A stretch of DNA of 24,623 nt from Prolixibacteraceae bacterium (GCA_016930735.1 JAFGGF010000438.1:1-24623), one strand, 5' to 3'; positions 6,793 through 14,933 are shown, numbered from the stretch's first letter. The notes: generated from the letters alone by a model not told the origin. Numbers and translations: made by a program.

Positions 6793-9507
6793 TTGAAAAC
6801 TTTAATGTGCTTTAAAATATATCTTACCTGCATCCTTTTCTGTATAACTGTTATGGGGTATTCCCAGTCATTGGATGAAATACCCGTAAGCTACAACCTG
6901 AAAAATGATTCCTTGTCGGTCTTTTTAAAATCGCTGGAAAATCAGTACAACCTGAAAATTTTTTACAAAAGTTCATGGATCGAAAATGGGAAAATAAAAA
7001 ATTCATATACCAATACTTTGTTGAATGAAGTTTTTTCCGAAGTTTTAAGCTATAATAAGTTAACATATAAAATTATTCAGGATAAATACATCGTAATTTA
7101 TCCGGGGCAATTTGGAAATACTTCAGCAAGTGGTAATTCGTCCCAGATTATAATAATTGGCGATATTATAAACTCGGGACGGTATAAAACCGCAACCTTA
7201 ACGGGTAAAATTACCGATGGTAAAAACCGGGAGCCCTTACCCGGAGCTGTTATTTACGACAACAAGCTGGATAAAGGCACTTCTACCGATAAAGAAGGAA
7301 ATTTTTCATTAATCCTGCCAACCGGTGAACACACCCTTCAGCTTTCTTTTATGGGATTTGAGCAATCGGTGAAAAAAATAAACCTGGTTGAATCGGGCTA
7401 TGTCGAATTTGATTTGTTTGAAGAATCACACAACCTGGAAGAAGTGACTGTGGTAGCCGACGACTACAATGTTTCGAAAACACAAATGAGCATTGTTAAA
7501 ATGGATGCAAAAACCATTAAAAATCTACCCTTGCTTTTAGGTGAAAGAGATATTATTAAAAGTGTGGCTATGATGCCGGGCATTCAAACCGTAAGTGAAC
7601 TGGCATCAGGATTTAATGTCCGTGGAGGGAATGCCGATCAAAACCTGATCCTTTTAAATGGTTCGCCTGTTTTTAACATTTCGCATCTGTTTGGATTTTT
7701 ATCGATGATCAATCCCGATGTTGTTGAAAACCTGAATGTTTACAAAGGAGCTTTGCCTGCCCGCTATGGTGAAAGGGTTTCTTCGGTTATGGAAATTGAA
7801 ATGAAAAACGGGAATGAGGATCACTTAAAAATGTATGGAGGTATCGGTATCCTGAATTCAAGGCTTGCAATTGACGGCCCTTTAAATAAAAGCAAAAAAC
7901 TAACAGTGGCATTGGGAGGCAGAAAGTCGTATACTGACTGGATTCTGGAAAAAATCCCTGACCCTGACATCTCGAACAGCATAACAAATTTTTACGATTT
8001 CAGTGGAAAACTTGCCTACAAATTCAACCAGAACAACTGGATGGAATTTATGGCTTATTCAAGTAACGATGAATTCAGCACCAGTGCGCAATCGGTTAAT
8101 GACTACGGGAACCTGTTGTTTAACCTGACATCCCATTTTCGTTTCAGCGAACAAACCGGCAGCGAACTGCAACTGGCTTACAGTAAATATTTTTTCAGGC
8201 TTACCGATTTTACCGACGGGAAAAACTATGAAGCATATTTCCTCGATAACCAGATTCAGTATCAATCGTTAAAATACCACTTAAACTGGCATCCGCATCC
8301 CAATCATACCATCCGAACCGGTATTAATGCCATTTATTATTTGAATGATCCGGGAGAGATAACACCCTATTCAAATGTGACCATAATTGCGCCTGAAAAG
8401 CTTGACAGGGAAAAAGCACTGGAATCGGCAATTTATGCAAGCGATGAATTTAATGTATTGCCCGACCTGACAATGAACATGGGTTTACGTTACAGCCATT
8501 TTGCACTGATAGGTCCGGAAACAGTGCTGATTTATGAAGAAGGAAAAACCAAATCCCCGGAGTCTGTTACTGACACAAAAACTTTCGGGAAAGGGGATGT
8601 TATTAAATCGTATGGAAATATTGAACCCAGGTTTTCACTTAATTACCTGACTCCTGAGGGGCATTCATTAAAAATGAGTTATCAGCGCATCAGTCAGTAC
8701 ATTAACCAGATTAGCAACAATGCTGTAATTTCACCGGCAGAAATATGGAAAACGAGCGATTATCACTTAAAACCTCTGATTAACAATCAGGTTGCCGTAA
8801 GTTTCGCAAGCAACAAACTTCTGAAAGGAATTGATTTTTCTACCGAAGTTTATTTCAAAGCCCTTAAAAACCTGATCGAATATAAAAACGGGGCAAAAAT
8901 AATTATGAATCAACACCTCGAAACCGACCTGATCCCATCCAACGGGTACTCTTACGGAATGGAATTTTCGTTGAAAAAAAATGATGGAAGGTTAACCGGC
9001 TGGCTGAATTATGTTTATTCACGCACCATGCGGAAGACAACCGGCGAATTTGAAGAAGAACAAATCAACTCAGGTAAATATTTCCCGTCGATTTACGATA
9101 AGCCCCATGATCTGTCAATTGCGGCAACCTATAATATCAGCAGGCGATGGAGGATTTCAGGCAACTTTGTTTATATTTCCGGAAGGCCGGTGACCCTGCC
9201 CGAAATCACATACAAATATGCCGGTGAAACAATTGTATATTATTCCGACAGGAACAAATACCGGATGCAACCATACCACCGGTTTGATGTGTCGATTACA
9301 TTTGATGAAAATCTGAGGAAAAAACGAATGTGGAAAGGCAGCTGGACACTTTCGGTTTATAATCTTTATGGAAGAAATAATCCGTATTCGGTTTATTACA
9401 GAAAAACGGTTGGCAGTGTCGCTACCGATTACAGAAGATATTCCTTGTTTAAATTATCCGTAATCGGGATACCAGTTCCATCATTAACCTACAATTTTAC
9501 TTTTTAA
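6793..9507 (+). CDS. TonB-dependent outer-membrane receptor with STN domain, cassette copy 2
   Basis: Paralogue of the receptor at 440-3160, about 904 residues, with the same order: signal peptide (to about GYSQS), STN, carboxypeptidase-like regulatory domain from about residue 133, EEVTVVAD as a TonB-box-like stretch, plug with FNVRGGNADQN and GERVSS, and a barrel ending NFTF. By hand count the plug segment from KTIKNLPLL is about 77% identical to copy 1 (78 of 101), and the last 151 comparable barrel residues also about 77% (117 of 151), while the STN domain is only about 34% (26 of 76). I place the start at the TTG at 6793 because MKTLMCFK then aligns with MKQLNCNK of copy 1; a TTG three codons upstream (6784) and an ATG at 6805 are alternatives. 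Three bases separate it from the next gene. Confidence 0.9.
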   Translation: MKTLMCFKIYLTCILFCITVMGYSQSLDEIPVSYNLKNDSLSVFLKSLENQYNLKIFYKSSWIENGKIKNSYTNTLLNEVFSEVLSYNKLTYKIIQDKYIVIYPGQFGNTSASGNSSQIIIIGDIINSGRYKTATLTGKITDGKNREPLPGAVIYDNKLDKGTSTDKEGNFSLILPTGEHTLQLSFMGFEQSVKKINLVESGYVEFDLFEESHNLEEVTVVADDYNVSKTQMSIVKMDAKTIKNLPLLLGERDIIKSVAMMPGIQTVSELASGFNVRGGNADQNLILLNGSPVFNISHLFGFLSMINPDVVENLNVYKGALPARYGERVSSVMEIEMKNGNEDHLKMYGGIGILNSRLAIDGPLNKSKKLTVALGGRKSYTDWILEKIPDPDISNSITNFYDFSGKLAYKFNQNNWMEFMAYSSNDEFSTSAQSVNDYGNLLFNLTSHFRFSEQTGSELQLAYSKYFFRLTDFTDGKNYEAYFLDNQIQYQSLKYHLNWHPHPNHTIRTGINAIYYLNDPGEITPYSNVTIIAPEKLDREKALESAIYASDEFNVLPDLTMNMGLRYSHFALIGPETVLIYEEGKTKSPESVTDTKTFGKGDVIKSYGNIEPRFSLNYLTPEGHSLKMSYQRISQYINQISNNAVISPAEIWKTSDYHLKPLINNQVAVSFASNKLLKGIDFSTEVYFKALKNLIEYKNGAKIIMNQHLETDLIPSNGYSYGMEFSLKKNDGRLTGWLNYVYSRTMRKTTGEFEEEQINSGKYFPSIYDKPHDLSIAATYNISRRWRISGNFVYISGRPVTLPEITYKYAGETIVYYSDRNKYRMQPYHRFDVSITFDENLRKKRMWKGSWTLSVYNLYGRNNPYSVYYRKTVGSVATDYRRYSLFKLSVIGIPVPSLTYNFTF

Positions 9508-9510
9508 AAC

Positions 9511-10569
9511 ATGAAACGGAATTTGTTAATAATATTATTGGTTTTAATAATTGCTTCATGTGAAGAAGTATATGTCCCGGATTTGGATGTTGCCGAAGAC
9601 TGCCTGGTAATCGAAGCCATTTTTAATGCCGAAATGAACTCAAACGTCGTCCTTCTTTACAAATCAAAAAGCTTTAACAGCACAGAAAAATATTATTACC
9701 CGGTAAATTCAGCCAAGGTTAATCTGGTTGATGATACCGGAAATAATATTGAATTGGAAGAGATTTCAGAAGGGGCATATTTACTGGATTATATAATTGA
9801 TAAACAACGCAAATATTTCCTTTCAGTTGAAAGTGATGGTGAAACATACACCTCCAAATCTGTGTCAGTACCTGAAACCCCTGATATAGATACGGTTTAT
9901 GCAGAATTTGAAGATAAAGTAACCATTATCGGGGCTGCTTCAAATTCTGAAGATTTATATACTTCACACGGAATCCAGTTATATACCGATATTGATAAAG
10001 AAAGTGAAAACAACTATTACCGGTTCTACGGACGGAAAATAATGCAATACAGGTATAGTTATGATACTACTATGGGAATTTTGTCGCTTGAAGTTCCTGT
10101 TTATTGCTGGAAGTCATATTATCCTACCGGAATATTCAATATTGCAGGGCCACCGGCATATAGTACAGAAAAAAATATTTCAAAACACGAACTCGAATTT
10201 TTTACTGAAAGTTATGACGCATTTATTGCAGATACACAGTTTTTTGCCGGATGGATCTATATAATTGACCAATACGGTGTTTCAGAAGAAGCCTACAATT
10301 TTTATAAGGACTTAAACAGCCAGTTGGATGCAGATGGAAAAATTTTTGATCCTGTTTACATTCAGGCTTTAGGGAATTTTCAGTGTGTCTCCGATCAGGA
10401 AAAACTTGTGTTGGGGAACTTTGAAATAGAATCATATAAACAACACCGGTATTTTCTGAAATACAGAAGAAACAGCGATCAATATATTTTACGAAAAATC
10501 AATCGGTTAACAGATATACCATTGTCAGGTGAAAAAGACTTTGATCCACCTGATTTTTGGGAGATATAA
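9511..10569 (+). CDS. DUF4249 outer-membrane lipoprotein, cassette copy 2
   Basis: Lipoprotein of 352 residues, paralogue of 3162-4250. Signal sequence with lipobox IASC (Cys about 17) followed by EE. The family block is intact: GWIYIIDQY, QLDADGKIFDPVYIQALGN, a Cys, and LVLGNFEIES. The C-terminal half is roughly half identical to copy 1 by eye and the N-terminal half is much more diverged, so this partner has drifted more than its receptor. That is what one would expect if this protein contributes to ligand specificity or is under surface selection (inference). It begins three bases after the receptor stop and ends 11 bases before the next start, consistent with one operon. Confidence 0.87.
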   Translation: MKRNLLIILLVLIIASCEEVYVPDLDVAEDCLVIEAIFNAEMNSNVVLLYKSKSFNSTEKYYYPVNSAKVNLVDDTGNNIELEEISEGAYLLDYIIDKQRKYFLSVESDGETYTSKSVSVPETPDIDTVYAEFEDKVTIIGAASNSEDLYTSHGIQLYTDIDKESENNYYRFYGRKIMQYRYSYDTTMGILSLEVPVYCWKSYYPTGIFNIAGPPAYSTEKNISKHELEFFTESYDAFIADTQFFAGWIYIIDQYGVSEEAYNFYKDLNSQLDADGKIFDPVYIQALGNFQCVSDQEKLVLGNFEIESYKQHRYFLKYRRNSDQYILRKINRLTDIPLSGEKDFDPPDFWEI

Positions 10570-10580
10570 TTTAATAACAA

Positions 10581-12251
10581 ATGTGCAATAGTTTTAAAAA
10601 TATCCGAAACAGCTGTTTGATGGCATTTATTCTGATGCTGTATCTGAATGTGGGAGCTCAGGATAAAGTTCTTGTCTTCCCTGATAAAACATCCTGTGTT
10701 TCAGGCGATACAATCTGGTTCAGCACCTGTATTATTTCTGAAAAAGATAATGGCAAACAAGTTGTCCAGGTTCAGCTCGACGGATTGAACAATCACCATA
10801 TATTAAAAAATCTGATTTTATGTCAAAACAGGTTTGGCGAAGGCTATCTGGTTGTACCTGACTCACTTTCTTCGGGGAATTATTTTATAAAATCATTTAT
10901 TAAATATTCAGAACAGGAAGGTCTAAATATCGTTGCTCGGCGCCCTGTTTTTATTTATAACAGGTTTGATGAGAATATAGAGAATGTTGAAAAACCGGGT
11001 ACGGAAAGTTATTCAGAATTCAGGTCAAATAACCAATTGAATGTAACAACAGGAAAAAATAGTTACAATACTAGGGAAAATGTTAACGTAATGATTGAAC
11101 TTCCTCCTGAATTAAAAGAATCGTTTAGCAAATTATATATAACAGCTTCATTTTCAGATCAACGGACTGAACGTTACAGTTCTGAATGGATTTTTTCGGA
11201 ATATTCAGGAAACGAGCTGCCAACTACTGTAAAACAGATTATTCCTGACGGAGTTTTAATTACCGGAAAGGTAACCGATAAAAACAACAATAACCCTGTT
11301 GAAGGATCAACAGTATTGTTATCAATCGCTGATTCTGTACCGTATTTTGATTATTGCATTTCGGATGCATCCGGAAATTTCCGGTTTTATTTGCATGAAG
11401 CTTTTGGGAAGGCAAATCTTTATATTCAGGCATTGGATGATTCGGTTGAAACAAAAGTTTCTCTGAACAATGATTTTATAAATACAAAGGAAGAGCATGC
11501 AAAAGAAAAGACCTGGCTTTCTGCTGATGAGAAAAAAACCGCAAAAGACATTATTAACGCTTCGTATTTTACCAGGTTGTTTAATAATATTACTTCCAAC
11601 AGTAAAAGTAATTTTAAAATTGCAAAGCATTTTAAATACCCCTTTTACGGAGTGGCAACTTCACGGGTTTATCCCGACCAATTCATTGACCTGCCCAATT
11701 TTGAAGAAATTTCAAGGGAATTGTTGCACGGAGTTTTGTACCGAAAAAATAAAAATGAAGTGTCAATCCGCTTGATAAATAACAGCCTTGAAGAACTCTT
11801 TAAACACGAGCCGTTAAAACTTTTAAACGGTATTCCGGTTTTTGATCCCGAAATTTTTTCCGGTTTTGGTTCGAATGATATAAAATATATCGATGTGGTT
11901 ACCGATGAAAAATATTTTGGCGATTTAAAGTTTAATGGAGTCCTTGCAGTTTTTACTGCCGATGAAACATTATTGCCGGAAAATACTGATGGGTCAAAAT
12001 TGTTTGAATATAACTGTATCCAGTATCCTGCCTCATGGAAACTTGAAAATAAAACAACTGATCCTGAAACAAATTCCCCCGATTTCAGGCAGGTTTATTA
12101 CCGAAATACCTTTGAAAACTATACTCCTATGCAAAGTTTCAGTTTTATTACTTCCGATCTGACCGGTAAAGCTGCAATTCGGGTAGTATTGATAACAAAT
12201 GAAGGGAATGTTTATTGCAACCATAAAACCATTGACATTAAATGCGATTAA
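10581..12251 (+). CDS. Secreted macroglobulin-like / carboxypeptidase-like / plug-like protein without barrel, copy 2
   Basis: Paralogue of 4243-5910 with nearly the same length (556 residues). Signal peptide to about NVGAQ. The macroglobulin-like module again has FPDKTSCVSGDTIWF, VQLDGLNNHH and VPDSLSSGNY. A second beta segment has YNTRENVNVMI. The carboxypeptidase-like part reads VLITGKVTDKNNNNPVEG. The plug-like part (near 365-465) has EPLKLLNGIPVFD, IKYIDVVTDEKYFG and FNGVLAVFT. The C-terminus repeats PDFRQV and a SDLTGKAAIRV strand. There is no barrel and no catalytic motif that I recognise. The Cys before VSGDTIW is kept in both copies. It starts 11 bases after the DUF4249 gene and overlaps the fourth gene by ten bases. 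Confidence 0.8.
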   Translation: MCNSFKNIRNSCLMAFILMLYLNVGAQDKVLVFPDKTSCVSGDTIWFSTCIISEKDNGKQVVQVQLDGLNNHHILKNLILCQNRFGEGYLVVPDSLSSGNYFIKSFIKYSEQEGLNIVARRPVFIYNRFDENIENVEKPGTESYSEFRSNNQLNVTTGKNSYNTRENVNVMIELPPELKESFSKLYITASFSDQRTERYSSEWIFSEYSGNELPTTVKQIIPDGVLITGKVTDKNNNNPVEGSTVLLSIADSVPYFDYCISDASGNFRFYLHEAFGKANLYIQALDDSVETKVSLNNDFINTKEEHAKEKTWLSADEKKTAKDIINASYFTRLFNNITSNSKSNFKIAKHFKYPFYGVATSRVYPDQFIDLPNFEEISRELLHGVLYRKNKNEVSIRLINNSLEELFKHEPLKLLNGIPVFDPEIFSGFGSNDIKYIDVVTDEKYFGDLKFNGVLAVFTADETLLPENTDGSKLFEYNCIQYPASWKLENKTTDPETNSPDFRQVYYRNTFENYTPMQSFSFITSDLTGKAAIRVVLITNEGNVYCNHKTIDIKCD

Positions 12252-12967
12252 AATTTAAACTACTGATTATACTTTCCCTTCTGATTTCAGCTTCTGGAAT
12301 TGAAGCTCAGGAAGAAGGGAATCCTTGGAATGGGTTAACCACCAAATCAAATTTCATTAATTATAAAATCCCCGGAAAGCTCTATTTTTATCAATCGTTT
12401 TTACGTGGTTCGGAGTTTTTATATAATGACTGGAATTATGGCAGTCTGGTACTTGAAAACGGAGAAAAATACGATAGCCTGGTATTAAAAGTTAATACTT
12501 TTCTTGATGAATTAGTTGTATTTAATAACCGTATAGGAGCTCATATTCAAATAGACAAAAATGCTGTTTCTGAGTTCCAACTCAATTTTAAAAGTGGTGA
12601 ATCAGTTCTGTTTAAAAAGAAATATTCAGAAAAAATATTTAAAGGATACCGGTATTTTCAGGTTTTATATGAAGGTAAGCTGAATCTGATTGTCTGGTAT
12701 AAAACAGAAGAACAGTTAACTTCAAATTATCGCGATGCGCTGGGGATGTTGCGTAATTCGGAACTTCTAACCAAAAATAATTATTACCTTGAATTAACAA
12801 ATGGTGAGATAATAAAATTTACACCCAAAAGAAAATCATTGGCATCGGTGTTCCCCGAAAATAAAAAGGCAATCATTAAAATACTTCGGAAAAACAGGAA
12901 TTATTTAAAAAACGACGGGGAAATTATCCGGGCTGTTGAGCGTATTGAGTCAGAATTTAACTTTTAA
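12242..12967 (+). CDS. Secreted protein of unknown function, cassette copy 2 (fourth gene)
   Basis: Paralogue of 5907-6635, 241 residues, unrecognised family. Signal peptide MRLKFKLLIILSLLIS to about IEAQ. Shared landmarks include LRGSEFLYNDW, LKVNTFLDELVVFNN, GAHIQIDKNAVSEF, FQVLYEGKLNL and the C-terminal FPENKKAIIKILRKNRN helix ending in AVERIE. Overall similarity to copy 1 is clear but modest, perhaps 40% by eye, the most diverged of the four pairs. The start lies inside the last codons of the preceding gene (ten-base overlap). The stop overlaps the stop of the convergent thioesterase gene by four bases, so there is no room for an intergenic terminator. Confidence 0.78.
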   Translation: MRLKFKLLIILSLLISASGIEAQEEGNPWNGLTTKSNFINYKIPGKLYFYQSFLRGSEFLYNDWNYGSLVLENGEKYDSLVLKVNTFLDELVVFNNRIGAHIQIDKNAVSEFQLNFKSGESVLFKKKYSEKIFKGYRYFQVLYEGKLNLIVWYKTEEQLTSNYRDALGMLRNSELLTKNNYYLELTNGEIIKFTPKRKSLASVFPENKKAIIKILRKNRNYLKNDGEIIRAVERIESEFNF

Positions 12968-13386
12968 ACTTCAGGGAACTCAATACCGATCCTGTTAAAC
13001 TTTTCCATCAGAATATCAGGTGAAACAGGTCGCCCGTTTTTTGTTAAAACACCCGTAATGCATGCTTTTACAATCAGTTTTTCATCCTCTTTCCTTACAA
13101 TTTCCTGATCGAAGATCATTCGTAGCCTGCCCTGCCTGCCCATTTTTAAGCGGACTAAAAAATCATCATTAGGCCTTAGCGGAAATTTATAATCGAGTTC
13201 AGCCCTGATAACCACGGCATCAATTCCTTCGTTATGCAAACCGGCAAAATCAAGTTGAGCAGTATTTAAAAACCGGTGGCGGCAATGTTCCAGGTAATGC
13301 TGGTAATTGGCATTGTTAACAATTCCCTGAATATCGCATTCATAATCACGCACCTTCATTTCAAGCTCAAAATCAAATTCTTTCAT
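12964..13386 (-). CDS. Hotdog-fold acyl-CoA thioesterase (YbgC/FadM-like, 4HBT family)
   Basis: Protein of 140 residues, the usual length for a single-domain 4-hydroxybenzoyl-CoA thioesterase-type enzyme. The N-terminal active-site signature is present: RDYECDIQGIVNNANYQHYLEHCR, in which the Asp of DIQGIVNN is the expected catalytic residue and the NNANY helix the family hallmark. The following strands (VVIRAELDYKFPLR, RMIFDQEIVR) fit the hotdog sheet. It would hydrolyse acyl-CoA thioesters in the cytoplasm; the substrate cannot be read. It is the last gene of a tight minus-strand run, three bases after the NTF2-like gene, and converges on the second receptor cassette. Confidence 0.85.
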   Translation of the reverse strand: MKEFDFELEMKVRDYECDIQGIVNNANYQHYLEHCRHRFLNTAQLDFAGLHNEGIDAVVIRAELDYKFPLRPNDDFLVRLKMGRQGRLRMIFDQEIVRKEDEKLIVKACITGVLTKNGRPVSPDILMEKFNRIGIEFPEV

Positions 13387-13389
13387 AAA

Positions 13390-13827
13390 CTACAAATCAT
13401 TATATTCCAAAACACCGGTATGCATAATAAGTTTCCAGCTTTCAGGCATTTTTGTGTAAACCTTACAAACTCTTCCCTTCCAGTGATTTTCGAAACCGCT
13501 TTCTTTATGAATCCATAATGTGTCGATGTCAACAACAGCAAAGGCGCCATCATTTTCATCTGTTACAACTATTTTTTTTATTTCTCTGGTATTGTGTTTA
13601 AGATAATGTGTATCAAACAACTGCTGCCAGTTTTCTTCCCATTTTTTTCTGTTATATTTACCAAGTACAAAAATCCATTCAAGAGGATCGTGGTTATTTG
13701 CTGTCGGAGGCCAGGGCCAAACCATATCAGGATGAAAAACAGAAAGCAATAATTCAACATCCTGCGTGTCCCATGCCCTTGTTTCACGGTTAACGATTTC
13801 TTCTATTTCCCTGACTGCCTCATTCAT
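13390..13827 (-). CDS. NTF2-like / SnoaL-like domain protein
   Basis: Small alpha+beta cone protein of about 145 residues. Evidence: an N-terminal helix (EAVREIEEIVNRETRAWDTQD), then LLLSVFHPDMVWPWPP, a short connecting region, and long strands FAVVDIDTLWIH, HWKGRVCKVYTK and WKLIMHTGVLEY, the pattern of nuclear transport factor 2-like proteins such as SnoaL or the CaMKII association domain. These act as enzymes or binding domains, and no catalytic set can be assigned here. I place the start at the ATG at 13825-13827 (MNEAVREIEE), seven bases after the preceding gene's stop; the frame stays open upstream to 13869 but that extension would lie inside the CoA-binding gene. Confidence 0.75.
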   Translation of the reverse strand: MNEAVREIEEIVNRETRAWDTQDVELLLSVFHPDMVWPWPPTANNHDPLEWIFVLGKYNRKKWEENWQQLFDTHYLKHNTREIKKIVVTDENDGAFAVVDIDTLWIHKESGFENHWKGRVCKVYTKMPESWKLIMHTGVLEYNDL

Positions 13828-13834
13828 CGGATTG

Positions 13835-14302
13835 TTAACCCGCTTTTTCAATTTTTGGATAGCTGCCAAACAGTTTTACACAAAACCGGTGAAATTTATG
13901 AACCGATTCAACCGGTTCGGCAAACATATAAATACATTTTTTATAGATTAGTTCAATGTTTTTTTCAGCAGCAATTTCTATTGCCTCCGGTGTATCTGCT
14001 GAAAGCTGGATCCAGATCATTTTAATCCCTTTTTCTGCGGCCTTTTTTATTACCTCGGCGGTTTCCTTTTTTGGCGTAGCAATAAAAAGTCGTTCCGCAT
14101 CTGTTGGTAATTCATCTACCGATCGATAGCACTTTTCTCCATAAATTTCATCCACATTGGGATTAATTGGGTAGATTTCAAAGCCTTTTTTCTTCAGGTC
14201 GTTAAAAACAACAGCCCCAAATTTTTTCGAATCTCTTGAAACTCCGGCAATAGCCAGTTTTTTTGGTTCCAAAAATTTTTCGATCAGGTTTAAGGTTATC
14301 AT
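13835..14302 (-). CDS. CoA-binding protein (CoA_binding_2, YccU-like)
   Basis: Rossmann-type protein of 155 residues. The N-terminal AIAGVSRDSKKFGAVVFNDL is the nucleotide-binding loop typical of the stand-alone CoA-binding domain related to succinyl-CoA synthetase alpha. It continues with FEIYPINPNVDEIYGEKCY, LFIATPKKETAEVIKKAAE and IWIQLSAD, and ends in a KCIYMF segment as in YccU-like proteins. Length matches the family. Role: cytoplasmic binding of CoA or an acyl-CoA-related ligand, with no known catalysis. It starts 16 bases after the FAH-family gene and ends seven bases before the NTF2-like gene, so these probably form one transcript with the thioesterase; the theme of CoA and acyl metabolism is suggestive only. 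Confidence 0.88.
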   Translation of the reverse strand: MITLNLIEKFLEPKKLAIAGVSRDSKKFGAVVFNDLKKKGFEIYPINPNVDEIYGEKCYRSVDELPTDAERLFIATPKKETAEVIKKAAEKGIKMIWIQLSADTPEAIEIAAEKNIELIYKKCIYMFAEPVESVHKFHRFCVKLFGSYPKIEKAG

Positions 14303-14318
14303 AGTCTGAAATTTTGAT

Positions 14319-14933
14319 TTATTTTATATAGAAATCCAGTAATTTTTGTCCTTCAAGATATCCTTCCAAACGATCGCCGATTTTTACCGGGCCAACTCCG
14401 GCAGGTGTCCCGGTGTAAATCAGGTCGCCGATTTTTAAGGTAAAATATTTCGATACCTGAGCAATTATTTCATCAATGGGGAAGATCATTAAAGAAGAGT
14501 CGCCGGACTGAACCTGTTGATCATTAATGTTGAGATTAAATTTAATTGAATTTAAATTCTCAATCTGATCCTTTTTCAGGAAGGTGTTTGCCAAAACAGC
14601 CGATTTATCAAATGCTTTTGCTTTTTCCCAGGGCAGGCCTTTATCTTTGAGTTTTTGCTGAAGGTCGCGGGCAGTAAAATCAATTCCCAGTCCGATTTCA
14701 GAATAATAACGGTGTGCAAACCTTTTCTCAATATATTTACCGAGCCTGTCGATTTTAATTACAAGCTCAATTTCGTGGTGAATTTCGTTACTGAATCCGG
14801 GGATAAAAAAAGGTTCATTATTTCGAAGTAAAGCTGAATCAGGTTTCATAAAAATTACCGGTTCATCAGGAATTTCATTTCCCAGTTCTTTTGCATGCGC
14901 AACATAATTCCTCCCGATACAGATTATCTTCAT
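14319..14933 (-). CDS. Fumarylacetoacetate hydrolase family enzyme (FAHD1-like)
   Basis: Protein of 204 residues with the compact FAH fold found in FAHD1-like acylpyruvases and oxaloacetate decarboxylases. Visible features: IGRNYVAHAKE at the N-terminus (His13 in the lid/active region), KPDSAL, the metal-binding pair in HHEIEL (Glu54, Glu56) with Asp85 in GIDFTARD, KAFDKSAVL, and the family closing motif YTGTPAGVGPV. All the expected metal ligands are present. It would cleave a C-C bond in a 3-acylpyruvate or similar diketo acid; the exact substrate is not predictable. It lies 55 bases after the exonuclease gene and leads the short run of metabolic genes. Confidence 0.88.
   Translation of the reverse strand: MKIICIGRNYVAHAKELGNEIPDEPVIFMKPDSALLRNNEPFFIPGFSNEIHHEIELVIKIDRLGKYIEKRFAHRYYSEIGLGIDFTARDLQQKLKDKGLPWEKAKAFDKSAVLANTFLKKDQIENLNSIKFNLNINDQQVQSGDSSLMIFPIDEIIAQVSKYFTLKIGDLIYTGTPAGVGPVKIGDRLEGYLEGQKLLDFYIK

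Noticed and set aside
11322..11630. 102-codon minus-strand frame inside the second plug-like gene
   Set aside because: Antisense to a conserved coding region, with no recognisable domain or context.
440..12967. Polysaccharide utilisation locus
   Set aside because: No SusD homologue, glycoside hydrolase or hybrid two-component regulator is present; DUF4249 is the only lipoprotein partner, so a glycan ligand should not be assumed.
13828..13869. Upstream extension of the NTF2-like gene
   Set aside because: It would overlap the end of the CoA-binding gene; the internal ATG at 13825-13827 gives a clean helix start and a seven-base gap.
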